Positions 23,382 through 39,200 of a stretch of 64,000 nucleotides of DNA are shown here, in pieces. A program made the translations under genes and the position numbers. The stretch's first letter is position 1. The number at the start of each line of letters is the position of its first letter. The notes beneath the pieces are model-generated. The model saw only the letters and a list, made by a program, of their open reading frames with translations, was not told the origin of the DNA and searched no databases. Origin of the DNA: Annona cherimola (taxonomy: Eukaryota > Streptophyta > Magnoliopsida > Magnoliales > Annonaceae); the NCBI GenBank assembly GCA_030490835.1, contig CM059971.1:47044012-47108011 (forward strand). The letters run 5' to 3'.

Positions 23382-26300
23382 TCAATCTAATTGAGTTGAT
23401 TTGACTGTAATGAGAACGAGTAAACTTTAACGCATTCTAATAGATTCAAAACAACCAAATCGAATGTAAGCAACTTCAATAAACATGAATTAACAACATT
23501 CCCTTGATTTTATTTACATTCGAACGACAACGAACGACCTTAAAAGCATTGAAATCGAATCAAATGAATTCGGTCGGAGAGAATGAATTTTCATTATTTA
23601 GAATAGTGTACAACTCAATCTAATTGACTTGATTTTACAGTAATTAGAACGAGTAAACTTTAACGCATTCTACTAAATTCAAAAAACCCAAATCGGATGT
23701 AAGGAACTTCGATAAACAAGAATTAACAACAATCCCGTGATTTTATTTACATTCGAATGACAACGAACGACCTTAAAAGCATTGAAATTGAATCAAATAA
23801 ATTCAGTCGGATAGAATGAACTTTGATTATTTAGAATAGTGTACAACTCAATCTAATTGAGTTGATTTAACTGTAATGAGAACGAGTAAACTTTAACGCA
23901 TTCTAATAGATTCAAAACAACCAAATCGAACGTAAGCAACTTCAATAAACAAGAATTAACAACATTCCCTTGATTTTATTTACATTCGAACGACAACGAA
24001 CGACCTTAAAATCATTGAAATCGAATCAAATGAATTCAGTCGGAGAGAATGAATTTTGATTATTTAGAATAGTGTACAACTCAATCTAATGGACTTGATT
24101 TTACAGTAATGAGAACGAGTAAACTTTAACGCATTCTACTAAATTCAAAAAACCCAAATCGAATGTAAGGAACTTCAATAAACAAGAATTAACAACAATC
24201 CCTTGATTTTATTTACATTCGAACGACAACGAACGACCTTAAAATCATTGAAATCGAATCAAATAAATTCAGTCGGATAGAATGAACTTTGATTATTTAG
24301 AATAGTGTACAGCTCAATCTAATTGACTTGATTTGACTGTAATTAGAACGAGTAAACTTTAACGCATTCTAATAAATTGAAAAAACCCAAATCGGATGTA
24401 AGGAACTTAAATAAATAAGAATTAACAACTACCCCTTGATTTTATTTACATTCGAACGACAACGAACGACCTTAAAAGCATTGAAATCGAATCAAATGAA
24501 TTAATTCGGATAGAACGAACTTTGATTATTTAGAATAGTGTACAACTCAATCTAATTGACTTGATTTTACTGTAATGTGAACGAGTAAACTTTAACGCAT
24601 TCTAATAGATTCAAAACAACCAAATCGAACGTAAGGAACTTCAATAAACAAGAATTAAGAACATTCCCTTGATTTTATTTACATTCGAACGACAACGAAC
24701 GACCTTAAAAGTATTGAAATCGAATCAAATGAATTCTGTCGGATAGAACGAACTTTGATTATTTAGAATAGTGTACAACTCAATCTAATTGAGTTGATTT
24801 GACTGTAATGAGAACGAGTAAACTTTAACGCATTCTAATAGATTCAAAACAACCAAATCGAACGTAAGCAACTTCAATAAACATGAATTAACAACATTCC
24901 CTTGATTTTATTTACATTCGAACGACAACGAACGACCTTAAAAGCATTGAAATTGAATCAAATGAATTCGGTCGGAGAGAATGAATTTTCATTATTTAGA
25001 ATAGTGTACAACTCAATCTAATTGACTTGATTTTACAGTAATTAGAACGAGTAAACTTTAACGCATTCTACTAAATTCAAAAAACCCAAATCGGATGTAA
25101 GGAACTTCAATAAACAAGAATTAACAACAATCCCGTGATTTTATTTACATTCGAATGACAACGAACGACCTTAAAAGCATTGAAATTGAATCAAATAAAT
25201 TCAGTCGGATAGAATGAACTTTGATTACTTAGAATAGTGTACAACTCAAACTAATTGACTTGATTTGACTGTAATTAGAACGAGTAAACTTTAACGCATT
25301 CTAATAAATTCAAAAACCCCAAATCGGACGTAAGGAACTTCAATAAATAAGAATTAACAGCAATCCCTTTATTTTGTTTGCATTTGAACGACAACAAATG
25401 ACCTTAAAGGCGTTCGAATCGAATCAACTGAATTCAGTCGGATAGAATGAACTTTGATTATTTAGAATAGTGTATTACTCAATCTAATTGACTTAATTTG
25501 ACTGTAATGTGAACGAGTAAACTTTAACGCATTCCAATAGATTCAAAACAACCGAATCGGACGTAAGTAACTTCAACAAATAAGAACTAACAACAATCCC
25601 ATGATTTCGTTTGCATACGAACGACAACGGATGACGTTAAAGGCATTCAAATCGAATCAAATGAATTGAGTTGGATAGAATTAACTTTGATTATTTACAA
25701 TAGTGTACAACTCAATCTAATTGACTTGATTTTACTATAATGTGAACGAGTAAACTTTAACGCATTCTAAAAGATTCAAAACAACCGAATCGAACGTAAG
25801 GAATTTCAATAAACAAGAATTAAGAACAATCCCTTGATTTTGTTTACATTCGAACGACAACGAACGACCTTAAAAGCATTGAAATCGAATCAAATGAATT
25901 CAGTCGGAGAGAAGGAACTTTGATTATTGAGAATAGTGTACAACTCAATCTAATTGACTTGATTTTACAGTAATGAGAACGAGTAAACTTTAACGCATTC
26001 TAATAAATTCATAAAACCCAAATCGGATGTAAGGAACTTAAATAAAATAGAATTAACAACTATCCCTTGATTTTAATTACATTCGAACGACAACAAACGA
26101 CCTTAAAAGCATTGAAATCGAATCAAATGAATTCAGTCGGAGAGAAGGAACTTTGATTATTGAGAATAGTGTACAACTCAATCTAATTGACTTGATTTTA
26201 CAGTAATGAGAACGAGTAAACTTTAACGCATTCTAATAAATTCATAAAACCCAAATCGGATGTAAGGAACTTAAATAAAATAGAATTAACAACTATCCCT

Positions 26301-29300
26301 TGATTTTATTTATATTCGAACGACAACAAACGACCTTAAAAGCATTTAAATCGAATCAAATGAATTAATTCGGATAGAACGAAATTTGATTATTTAGAAT
26401 AGTGTACAACTCAATCTAATTGAGTTGATTTGACTGTAATGAGAACGAGTAAACTTTAACGCATTCTAATAGATTCAAAACGACCAAATCGAACGTAAGC
26501 AACTTCAATAAACAAGAATTAACAACATTCCCTTGATTTTATTTACATTCGAACGACAACGAACGACCTTAAAAGCATTGAAATCGAATCAAATGAATTC
26601 AGTCGGAGAGAATGAATTTTGATTATTTAGAATAGTGTACAACTCAATCTAATCGACTTGATTTTACAGTAATGAGAACGAGTAAACTTTAACGCATTCT
26701 AAAAGATTCAAAACAACCGAATCGAACGTAAGGAATTTCAATAAACAAGAATTAGGAACAATCCCTTGATTTTATTTACATTCGAACGACAACGAACGAC
26801 CTTAAAAGCATTGAAATCGAATCAAATGAATTCAGTCGGAGAGAAGGAACTTTGATTATTGAGAATAGTGTACAACTCAATCTAATTGACTTGATTTTAC
26901 AGTAATGAGAACGAGTAAACTTTAACGCATTCTAATAAATTCATAAAACCCAAATCGGATGTAAGGAACTTAAATAAATAAGAATTAACAACTATCCCTT
27001 GATTTTATTTACATTCGAACGACAATGAACGACCTTAAAAGCATTGAAATCGAATCAAATGAATTAATTCGGATAGAACGAACTTTGATTATTTAGAATA
27101 GTGTACAACTCAATCTAATTGACTTGATTTTACTGTAATGTGAAAGAGTAAACTTTAACGCATTCTAATAGATTCAAAACAACCAAATCGAACGTAAGGA
27201 ACTTCAATAAACAAGAATTAAGAACATTCCCTTGATTTTATTTACATTCGAACGACAACGAACGACCTTAAAAGTATTGAAATCGAATCAAATGAATTCT
27301 GTCGGATAGAACGAACTTTGATTATTTAGAATAGTGTACAACTCAATCTAATTGAGTTGATTTGACTGTAATGAGAACGAGTAAACTTTAACGCATTCTA
27401 ATAAATTGAAAAAACCCAAATCGGATGTAAGGAATTTCAATAAATAAGAATTAACAACTATCCCTTGATTTTATTTACATTCGAACGACAACGAACGACC
27501 TTAAAAGCATTGAAATCGAATCAAATGAATTAATTCGGATAGAACGAACTTTGATTATTTAGAATAGTGTACAACTCAATCTAATTGACTTGATTTTACT
27601 ATAATATGAACGAGTAAACTTTAACGCATTCTAAAAGATTCAAAACAACCGAATCGAACGTAAGGAATTTCAATAAACAAGAATTAAGAACAATCCCTTG
27701 ATTTTATTTACATTCGAACGACAACGAACGACCTTAAAAGCATTGAAATCGAATCAAATGAATTCAGTCGGAGAGAAGGAACTTTGATTATTGAGAATAG
27801 TGTACAACTCAATCTAATTGACTTGATTTTACAGTAATGAGAACGAGTAAACTTTAACGCATTCTAATAAATTCATAAAACCCAAATCGGATGTAAGGAA
27901 CTTAAATAAAATAGAATTAACAACTATCCCTTGATTTTATTTACATTCAAACGACAACAAACGACCTTAAAAGCATTTAAATCGAATCAAATGAATTAAT
28001 TCGGATAGAACGAAATTTGATTATTTAGAATAGTGTACAACTCAATCTAATTGAGTTGATTTGACTGTAATGAGAACGAGTAAACTTTAACGCATTCTAA
28101 TAGATTCAAAACGACCAAATCGAACGTAAGCAACTTCAATAAACAAGAATTAACAACATTCCCTTGATTTTATTTACATTCGAACGACAACGAACGACCT
28201 TAAAAGCATTAAAATCGAATCAAATGAATTCAGTCGGAGAGAATGAATTTTGATTATTTAGAATAGTGTACAACTCAATCTAATCGACTTGATTTTACAG
28301 TAATGAGAACGAGTAAACTTTAACGCATTCTACTAAATTCAAAAAACCCAAATCGGATGTAAGGAACTTCAATAAACAAGAATTAACAACAATCCCTTGA
28401 TTTTATTTACATTCGAACGACAACGAACGACCTTAAAATCATTGAAATCGAATCAAATAAATTCAGTCGGATAGAATGAACTTTGATTATTTAGAATAGT
28501 GTACAGCTCAATCTAATCGACTTGATTTGACTGTAATTAGAACGAGTAAACTTTAACGCATTCTAATAAATTGAAAAAACCCAAATCGGATGTAAGGAAC
28601 TTCAATAAATAAGAATTAACAACTATCCCTTGATTTTATTTACATTCGAACGACAACGAACGACCTTAAAAGCATTGAAATCGAATCAAATGAATTAATT
28701 CGGATAGAACGAACTTTGATTATTTAGAATAGTGTACAACTCAATCTAATTGACTTGATTTTACTGTAATGTGAACGAGTAAACTTTAACGCATTCTAAT
28801 AGATTCAAAACAACCAAATCGAACGTAAGGAACTTCAATAAACAAGAATTAAGAACATTCCCTTGATTTTATTTACATTCGAACGACAACGAACGACCTT
28901 AAAAGTATTGAAATCGAATCAAATGAATTCTGTCGGATAGAACGAACTTTGATTATTTAGAATAGTGTACAACTCAATCTAATTGAGTTGATTTGACTGT
29001 AATGAGAACGAGTAAACTTTAACGCATTCTAATAAATTGAAAAAACCCAAATCGGATGTAAGGAACTTAAATAAATAAGAATTAACAACTACCCCTTGAT
29101 TTTATTTACATTCGAACGACAACGAACGACCTTAAAAGCATTGAAATCGAATCAAATGAATTAATTCGGATAGAACGAACTTTGATTATTTAGAATAGTG
29201 TACAACTCAATCTAATTGACTTGATTTTACTGTAATGTGAACGAGTAAACTTTAACGCATTCTAATAGATTCAAAACAACCAAATCGAACGTAAGGAACT

Positions 29301-32300
29301 TCAATAAACAAGAATTAAGAACATTCCCTTGATTTTATTTACATTCGAACGACAACGAACGACCTTAAAAGTATTGAAATCGAATCAAATGAATTCTGTC
29401 GGATAGAACGAACTTTGATTATTTAGAATAGTGTACAACTCAATCTAATTGAGTTGATTTGACTGTAATGAGAACGAGTAAACTTTAACGCATTCTAATA
29501 GATTCAAAACAACCAAATCGAACGTAAGCAACTTCAATAAACATGAATTAACAACATTCCCTTGATTTTATTTACATTCGAACGACAACGAACGACCTTA
29601 AAAGCATTGAAATGGAATCAAATGAATTCGGTCGGAGAGAATGAATTTTCATTATTTAGAATAGTGTACAACTCAATCTAATTGACTTGATTTTACAGTA
29701 ATTAGAACGAGTAAACTTTAACGCATTCTACTAAATTCAAAAAACCCAAATCGGATGTAAGGAACTTCAATAAACAAGAATTAACAACAATCCCGTGATT
29801 TTATTTACATTCGAATGACAACGAACGACCTTAAAAGCATTGAAATTGAATCAAATAAATTCAGTCGGATAGAATGAACTTTGATTATTTAGAATAGTGT
29901 ACAACTCAATCTAATTGAGTTGATTTAACTGTAATGAGAACGAGTAAACTTTAACGCATTCTAATAGATTCAAAACAACCAAATCGAACGTAAGCAACTT
30001 CAATAAACAAGAATTAACAACATTCCCTTGATTTTATTTACATTCGAACGACAACGAACGACCTTAAAAGCAATGAAATCGAATCAAATGAATTCAGTCG
30101 GAGAGAATGAATTTTGATTATTTAGAATAGTGTACAACTCAATCTAATCGACTTGATTTTACAGTAATGAGAACGAGTAAACTTTAACGCATTCTACTAA
30201 ATTCAAAAAACCCAAATCGAATGTAAGGAACTTCAATAAACAAGAATTAACAACAATCCCTTGATTTTATTTACATTCGAACGACAACGAACGACCTTAA
30301 AATCATTGAAATCGAATCAAATAAATTCAGTCGGATAGAATGAACTTTGATTATTTAGAATAGTGTACAGCTCAATCTAATTGACTTGATTTGACTGTAA
30401 TTAGAACGAGTAAACTTTAACGCATTCTAATAAATTGAAAAAACCCAAATCGGATGTAAGGAACTTAAATAAATAAGAATTAACAACTACCCCTTGATTT
30501 TATTTACATTCGAAAGACAACGAACGACCTTAAAAGCATTGAAATCGAATCAAATGAATTAATTCGGATAGAACGAACTTTGATTATTTAGAATAGTGTA
30601 CAACTCAATCTAATTGACTTGATTTTACTGTAATGTGAACGAGTAAACTTTAACGCATTCTAATAGATTCAAAACAACCAAATCGAACGTAAGGAACTTC
30701 AATAAACAAGAATTAAGAACATTCCCTTGATTTTATTTACATTCGAACGACAACGAACGACCTTAAAAGTATTGAAATCGAATCAAATGAATTCTGTCGG
30801 ATAGAACGAACTTTGATTATTTAGAATAGTGTACAACTCAATCTAATTGAGTTGATTTGACTGTAATGAGAACGAGTAAACTTTAACGCATTCTAATAGA
30901 TTCAAAACAACCAAATCGAACGTAAGCAACTTCAATAAACATGAATTAACAACATTCCCTTGATTTTATTTACATTCGAACGACAACGAACGACCTTAAA
31001 AGCATTGAAATTGAATCAAATGAATTCGGTCGGAGAGAATGAATTTTTATTATTTAGAATAGTGTACAACTCAATCTAATTGACTTGATTTTACAGTAAT
31101 TAGAACGAGTAAACTTTAACGCATTCTACTAAATTCAAAAAACCCAAATCGGATGTAAGGAACTTCAATAAACAAGAATTAACAACAATCCCGTGATTTT
31201 ATTTACATTCGAATGACAACGAACGACCTTAAAAGCATTGAAATTGAATCAAATAAATTCAGTCGGATAGAATGAACTTTGATTATTTAGAATAGTGTAC
31301 AACTCAATCTAATTGAGTTGATTTAACTGTAATGAGAACGAGTAAACTTTAACGCATTCTAATAGATTCAAAACAACCAAATCGAACGTAAGCAACTTCA
31401 ATAAACAAGAATTAACAACATTCCCTTAATTTTATTTACATTCGAACGACAACGAACGACCTTAAAAGCATTGAAATCGAATCAAATGAATTCAGTCGGA
31501 GAGAATGAATTTTGATTATTTAGAATAGTGTACAACTCAATCTAATCGACTTGATTTTACAGTAATGAGAACGAGTAAACTTTAACGCATTCTACTAAAT
31601 TCAAAAAACCCAAATCGAATGTAAGGAACTTCAATAAACAAGAATTAACAACAATCCCTTGATTTTATTTACATTCGAACGACAACGAACGACCTTAAAA
31701 TCATTGAAATCGAATCAAATAAATTCAGTCGGATAGAATGAACTTTGATTATTTAGAATAGTGTACAGCTCAATCTAATTGACTTGATTTGACTGTAATT
31801 AGAACGAGTAAACTTTAACGCATTCTAATAAATTGAAAAAACCCAAATCGGATGTAAGGAACTTAAATAAATAAGAATTAACAACTATCCCTTGATTTTA
31901 TTTACATTCGAACGACAACGAACGACCTTAAAAGCATTGAAATCGAATCAAATGAATTAATTCGGATAGAACGAACTTTGATTATTTAGAATAGTGTACA
32001 ACTCAATCTAATTGACTTGATTTTACTGTAATGTGAACGAGTAAACTTTAACGCATTCTAATAGATTCAAAACAACCAAATCGAACGTAAGGAACTTCAA
32101 TAAACAAGAATTAAGAACATTCCCTTGATTTTATTTACATTCGTACGACAATGAACGACCTTAAAAGTATTGAAATCGAATCAAATGAATTCTGTCGGAT
32201 AGAACGAACTTTGATTATTTAGAATAGTGTACAACTCAATCTAATTGAGTTGATTTGACTGTAATGAGAACGAGTAAACTTTAACGCATTCTAATAGATT

Positions 32301-33129
32301 CAAAACAACCAAATCGAACGTAAGCAACTTCAATAAACATGAATTAACAACATTCCCTTGATTTTATTTACATTCGAACGACAACGAACGACCTTAAAAG
32401 CATTGAAATCGAATCAAATGAATTCAGTCGGAGAGAATGAATTTTCATTATTTAGAATAGTGTACAACTCAATCTAATTGACTTGATTTTACAGTAATTA
32501 GAACGAGTAAACTTTAACGCATTCTACTAAATTCAAAAAACCCAAATCGGATGTAAGGAACTTCAATAAACAAGAATTAACAACAATCCCGTGATTTTAT
32601 TTACATTCGAATGACAACGAACGACCTTAAAAGCATTGAAATTGAATCAAATAAATTCAGTCGGATAGAATGAACTTTGATTACTTAGAATAGTGTACAA
32701 CTCAAACTAATTGACTTGATTTGACTGTAATTAGAACGAGTAAACTTTAACGCATTCTAATAAATTCAAAAAACCCAAATCGGGCGTAAGGAACTTCAAT
32801 AAATAAGAATTAACAGCAATCCCTTTATTTTGTTTGCATTTGAACGACAACAAATGACCTTAAAGGCGTTCGAATCGAATCAACTGAATTCAGTCGGATA
32901 GAATGAACTTTGATTATTTAGAATAGTGTATTACTCAATCTAATTGACTTAATTTGACTGTAATGTGAACGAGTAAACTTTAACGCATTCCAATAGATTC
33001 AAAACAACCGAATCGGACGTAAGTAACTTCAACAAATAAGAACTAACAACAATCCCATGATTTCGTTTGCATACGAACGACAACGGATGACGTTAAAGGC
33101 ATTCAAATCGAATCAAATGGATTGAGTTG

Positions 33130-33269
33130 GATAGAATGAACTTTGATTATTTACAATAGTGTACAACTCAATCTAATTGACTTGATTTTACTATAATGTG
33201 AACGAGTAAACTTTAACGCATTCTAAAAGACCTTAAAAGCATTTAAATCGAATCAAATGAATTAATTCG
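33130..33269 (+). repeat. Truncated 140-bp satellite monomer
   Basis: The phase mark occurs at 33130 and next at 33270, only 140 bp later. At about 33229 the text jumps from GCATTCTAAAAGA to CCTTAAAAGCATTT, skipping 93 bp of the normal monomer. The undeleted relative is near 39561-39793. It is the only large break in period I found in the array. Confidence 0.9.
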
Positions 33270-36200
33270 GATAGAACGAAATTTGATTATTTAGAATAGT
33301 GTACAACTCAATCTAATTGAGTTGATTTGACTGTAATGAGAACGAGTAAACTTTAACGCATTCTAATAGATTCAAAACGACCAAATCGAACGTAAGCAAC
33401 TTCAATAAACAAGAATTAACAACATTCCCTTGATTTTATTTACATTCGAACGACAACGAACGACCTTAAAAGCATTAAAATCGAATCAAATGAATTCAGT
33501 CGGAGAGAATGAATTTTGATTATTTAGAATAGTGTACAACTCAATCTAATCGACTTGATTTTACAGTAATGAGAACGAGTAAACTTTAACGCATTCTACT
33601 AAATTCAAAAAACCCAAATCGGATGTAAGGAACTTCAATAAACAAGAATTAACAACAATCCCTTGATTTTATTTACATTCGAACGACAACGAACGACCTT
33701 AAAATCATTGAAATCGAATCAAATAAATTCAGTCGGATAGAATGAACTTTGATTATTTAGAATAGTGTACAGCTCAATCTAATCGACTTGATTTGACTGT
33801 AATTAGAACGAGTAAACTTTAACGCATTCTAATAACTTGAAAAAACCCAAATCGGATGTAAGGAACTTCAATAAATAAGAATTAACAACTATCCCTTGAT
33901 TTTATTTACATTCGAACGACAATGAACGACCTTAAAAGCATTGAAATCGAATCAAATGAATTAATTCGGATAGAACGAACTTTGATTATTTAGAATAGTG
34001 TACAACTCAATCTAATTGACTTGATTTTACTGTAATGTGAAAGAGTAAACTTTAACGCATTCTAATAGATTCAAAACAACCAAATCGAACGTAAGGAACT
34101 TCAATAAACAAGAATTAAGAACATTCCCTTGATTTTATTTACATTCGAACGACAACGAACGACCTTAAAAGTATTGAAATCGAATCAAATGAATTCTGTC
34201 GGATAGAACGAACTTTGATTATTTAGAATAGTGTACAACTCAATCTAATTGAGTTGATTTGACTGTAATGAGAACGAGTAAACTTTAACGCATTCTAATA
34301 AATTGAAAAAACCCAAATCGGATGTAAGGAATTTCAATAAATAAGAATTAACAACTATCCCTTGATTTTATTTACATTCGAACGACAACGAACGACCTTA
34401 AAAGCATTGAAATCGAATCAAATGAATTAATTCGGATAGAACGAACTTTGATTATTTAGAATAGTGTACAACTCAATCTAATTGACTTGATTTTCCTATA
34501 ATGTGAACGAGTAAACTTTAACGCATTCTAATAGATTCAAAACAACCAAATCGAACGTAAGCAACTTCAATAAACATGAATTAACAACATTCCCTTGATT
34601 TTATTTACATTCGAACGACAACGAACGACCTTAAAAGCATTGAAATTGAATCAAATGAATTCGGTCGGAGAGAATGAATTTTTATTATTTAGAATAGTGT
34701 ACAACTCAATCTAATTGACTTGATTTTACAGTAATTAGAACGAGTAAACTTTAACGCATTCTACTAAATTCAAAAAACCCAAATCGGATGTAAGGAACTT
34801 CAATAAACAAGAATTAACAACAATCCCTTGATTTTATTTACATTCGAATGACAACGAACGACCTTAAAAGCATTGAAATCGAATCAAATGAATTCTGTCG
34901 GATAGAACGAACTTTGATTATTTAGAATAGTGTACAACTCAATCTAATTGAGTTGATTTGACTGTAATGAGAACGAGTAAACTTTAACGCATTCTAATAG
35001 ATTCAAAACAACCAAATCGAACGTAAGCAACTTCAATAAACATGAATTAACAACATTCCCTTGATTTTATTTACATTCGAACGACAACGAACGACCTTAA
35101 AAGCATTGAAATTGAATCAAATGAATTCGGTCGGAGAGAATGAATTTTTATTATTTAGAATAGTGTACAACTCAATCTAATTGACTTGATTTTACAGTAA
35201 TTAGAACGAGTAAACTTTAACGCATTCTACTAAATTCAAAAAACCCAAATCGGATGTAAGGAACTTCAATAAACAAGAATTAACAACAATCCCTTGATTT
35301 TATTTACATTCGAATGACAACGAACGACCTTAAAAGCATTGAAATTGAATCAAATAAATTCAGTCGGATAGAATGAACTTTGATTATTTAGAATAGTGTA
35401 CAACTCAATCTAATTGAGTTGATTTAACTGTAATGAGAACGAGTAAACTTTAACGCATTCTAATAGATTCAAAACAACCAAATCGAACGTAAGCAACTTC
35501 AATAAACAAGAATTAACAACATTCCCTTAATTTTATTTACATTCGAACGACAACGAACGACCTTAAAAGCATTGAAATCGAATCAAATGAATTCAGTCGG
35601 AGAGAATGAATTTTGATTATTTAGAATAGTGTACAACTCAATCTAATCGACTTGATTTTACAGTAATGAGAACGAGTAAACTTTAACGCATTCTACTAAA
35701 TTCAAAAAACCCAAATCGAATGTAAGGAACTTCAATAAACAAGAATTAACAACAATCCCTTGATTTTATTTACATTCGAACGACAACGAACGACCTTAAA
35801 ATCATTGAAATCGAATCAAATAAATTCAGTCGGATAGAATGAACTTTGATTATTTAGAATAGTGTACAGCTCAATCTAATTGACTTGATTTGACTGTAAT
35901 TAGAACGAGTAAACTTTAACGCATTCTAATAAATTGAAAAAACCCAAATCGGATGTAAGGAACTTAAATAAATAAGAATTAACAACTATCCCTTGATTTT
36001 ATTTACATTCGAACGACAACGAACGACCTTAAAAGCATTAAAATCGAATCAAATGAATTCAGTCGGAGAGAATGAATTTTGATTATTTAGAATAGTGTAC
36101 AACTCAATCTAATCGACTTGATTTTACAGTAATGAGAACGAGTAAACTTTAACGCATTCTACTAAATTCAAAAAACCCAAATCGGATGTAAGGAACTTCA

Positions 36201-39200
36201 ATAAACAAGAATTAACAACAATCCCTTGATTTTATTTACATTCGAACGACAACGAACGACCTTAAAATCATTGAAATCGAATCAAATAAATTCAGTCGGA
36301 TAGAATGAACTTTGATTATTTAGAATAGTGTACAGCTCAATCTAATCGACTTGATTTGACTGTAATTAGAACGAGTAAACTTTAACGCATTCTAATAACT
36401 TGAAAAAACCCAAATCGGATGTAAGGAACTTCAATAAATAAGAATTAACAACTATCCCTTGATTTTATTTACATTCGAACGACAATGAACGACCTTAAAA
36501 GCATTGAAATCGAATCAAATGAATTAATTCGGATAGAACGAACTTTGATTATTTAGAATAGTGTACAACTCAATCTAATTGACTTGATTTTACTGTAATG
36601 TGAAAGAGTAAACTTTAACGCATTCTAATAGATTCAAAACAACCAAATCGAACGTAAGGAACTTCAATAAACAAGAATTAAGAACATTCCCTTGATTTTA
36701 TTTACATTCGAACGACAACGAACGACCTTAAAAGTATTGAAATCGAATCAAATGAATTCTGTCGGATAGAACGAACTTTGATTATTTAGAATAGTGTACA
36801 ACTCAATCTAATTGAGTTGATTTGACTGTAATGAGAACGAGTAAACTTTAACGCATTCTAATAAATTGAAAAAACCCAAATCGGATGTAAGGAATTTCAA
36901 TAAATAAGAATTAACAACTATCCCTTGATTTTATTTACATTCGAACGACAACGAACGACCTTAAAAGCATTGAAATCGAATCAAATGAATTAATTCGGAT
37001 AGAACGAACTTTGATTATTTAGAATAGTGTACATCTCAATCTAATTGACTTGATTTTCCTATAATGTGAACGAGTAAACTTTAACGCATTCTAAAAGATT
37101 CAAAACAACCGAATCGAACGTAAGGAATTTCAATAAACAAGAATTAAGAACAATCCCTTGATTTTATTTACATTCGAACGACAACGAACGACCTTAAAAG
37201 CATTGAAATCGAATCAAATGAATTCAGTCGGAGAGAAGGAACTTTGATTATTGAGAATAGTGTACAACTCAATCTAATTGACTTGATTTTACAGTAATGA
37301 GAACGAGTAAACTTTAACGCATTCTAATAAATTCATAAAACCCAAATCGGATGTAAGGAACTTAAATAAAATAGAATTAACAACTATCCCTTGATTTTAT
37401 TTACATTCAAACGACAACAAACGACCTTAAAAGCATTTAAATCGAATCAAATGAATTAATTCGGATAGAACGAAATTTGATTATTTAGAATAGTGTACAA
37501 CTCAATCTAATTGAGTTGATTTGACTGTAATGAGAACGAGTAAACTTTAACGCATTCTAATAGATTCAAAACGACCAAATCGAACGTAAGCAACTTCAAT
37601 AAACAAGAATTAACAACATTCCCTTGATTTTATTTACATTCGAACGACAACGAACGACCTTAAAAGCATTAAAATCGAATCAAATGAATTCAGTCGGAGA
37701 GAATGAATTTTGATTATTTAGAATAGTGTACAACTCAATCTAATCGACTTGATTTTACAGTAATGAGAACGAGTAAACTTTAACGCATTCTACTAAATTC
37801 AAAAAACCCAAATCGGATGTAAGGAACTTCAATAAACAAGAATTAACAACAATCCCTTGATTTTATTTACATTCGAACGACAACGAACGACCTTAAAATC
37901 ATTGAAATCGAATCAAATAAATTCAGTCGGATAGAATGAACTTTGATTATTTAGAATAGTGTACAGCTCAATCTAATCGACTTGATTTGACTGTAATTAG
38001 AACGAGTAAACTTTAACGCATTCTAATAAATTGAAAAAACCCAAATCGGATGTAAGGAACTTCAATAAACAAGAATTAACAACAATCCCTTGATTTTATT
38101 TACATTCGAACGACAACGAACGACCTTAAAATCATTGAAATCGAATCAAATAAATTCAGTCGGATAGAATGAACTTTGATTATTTAGAATAGTGTACAGC
38201 TCAATCTAATTGACTTGATTTGACTGTAATTAGAACGAGTAAACTTTAACGCATTCTAATAAATTGAAAAAACCCAAATCGGATGTAAGGAACTTCAATA
38301 AATAAGAATTAACAACTATCCCTTGATTTTATTTACATTCGAACGACAACGAACGACCTTAAAAGCATTGAAATCGAATCAAATGAATTAATTCGGATAG
38401 AACGAACTTTGATTATTTAGAATAGTGTACAACTCAATCTAATTGACTTGATTTTACTGTAATGTGAACGAGTAAACTTTAACGCATTCTAATAGATTCA
38501 AAACAACCAAATCGAACGTAAGGAACTTCAATAAACAAGAATTAAGAACATTCCCTTGATTTTATTTACATTCGAACGACAACGAACGACCTTAAAAGTA
38601 TTGAAATCGAATCAAATGAATTCTGTCGGATAGAACGAACTTTGATTATTTAGAATAGTGTACAACTCAATCTAATTGAGTTGATTTGACTGTAATGAGA
38701 ACGAGTAAACTTTAACGCATTCTAATAGATTCAAAACAACCAAATCGAACGTAAGCAACTTCAATAAACATGAATTAACAACATTCCCTTGATTTTATTT
38801 ACATTCGAACGACAACGAACGACCTTAAAAGCATTGAAATCGAATCAAATGAATTCAGTCGGAGAGAATGAATTTTCATTATTTAGAATAGTGTACAACT
38901 CAATCTAATTGACTTGATTTTACAGTAATTAGAACGAGTAAACTTTAACGCATTCTACTAAATTCAAAAAACCCAAATCGGATGTAAGGAACTTCAATAA
39001 ACAAGAATTAACAACAATCCCGTGATTTTATTTACATTCGAATGACAACGAACGACCTTAAAAGCATTGAAATTGAATCAAATAAATTCAGTCGGATAGA
39101 ATGAACTTTGATTACTTAGAATAGTGTACAACTCAAACTAATTGACTTGATTTGACTGTAATTAGAACGAGTAAACTTTAACGCATTCTAATAAATTCAA

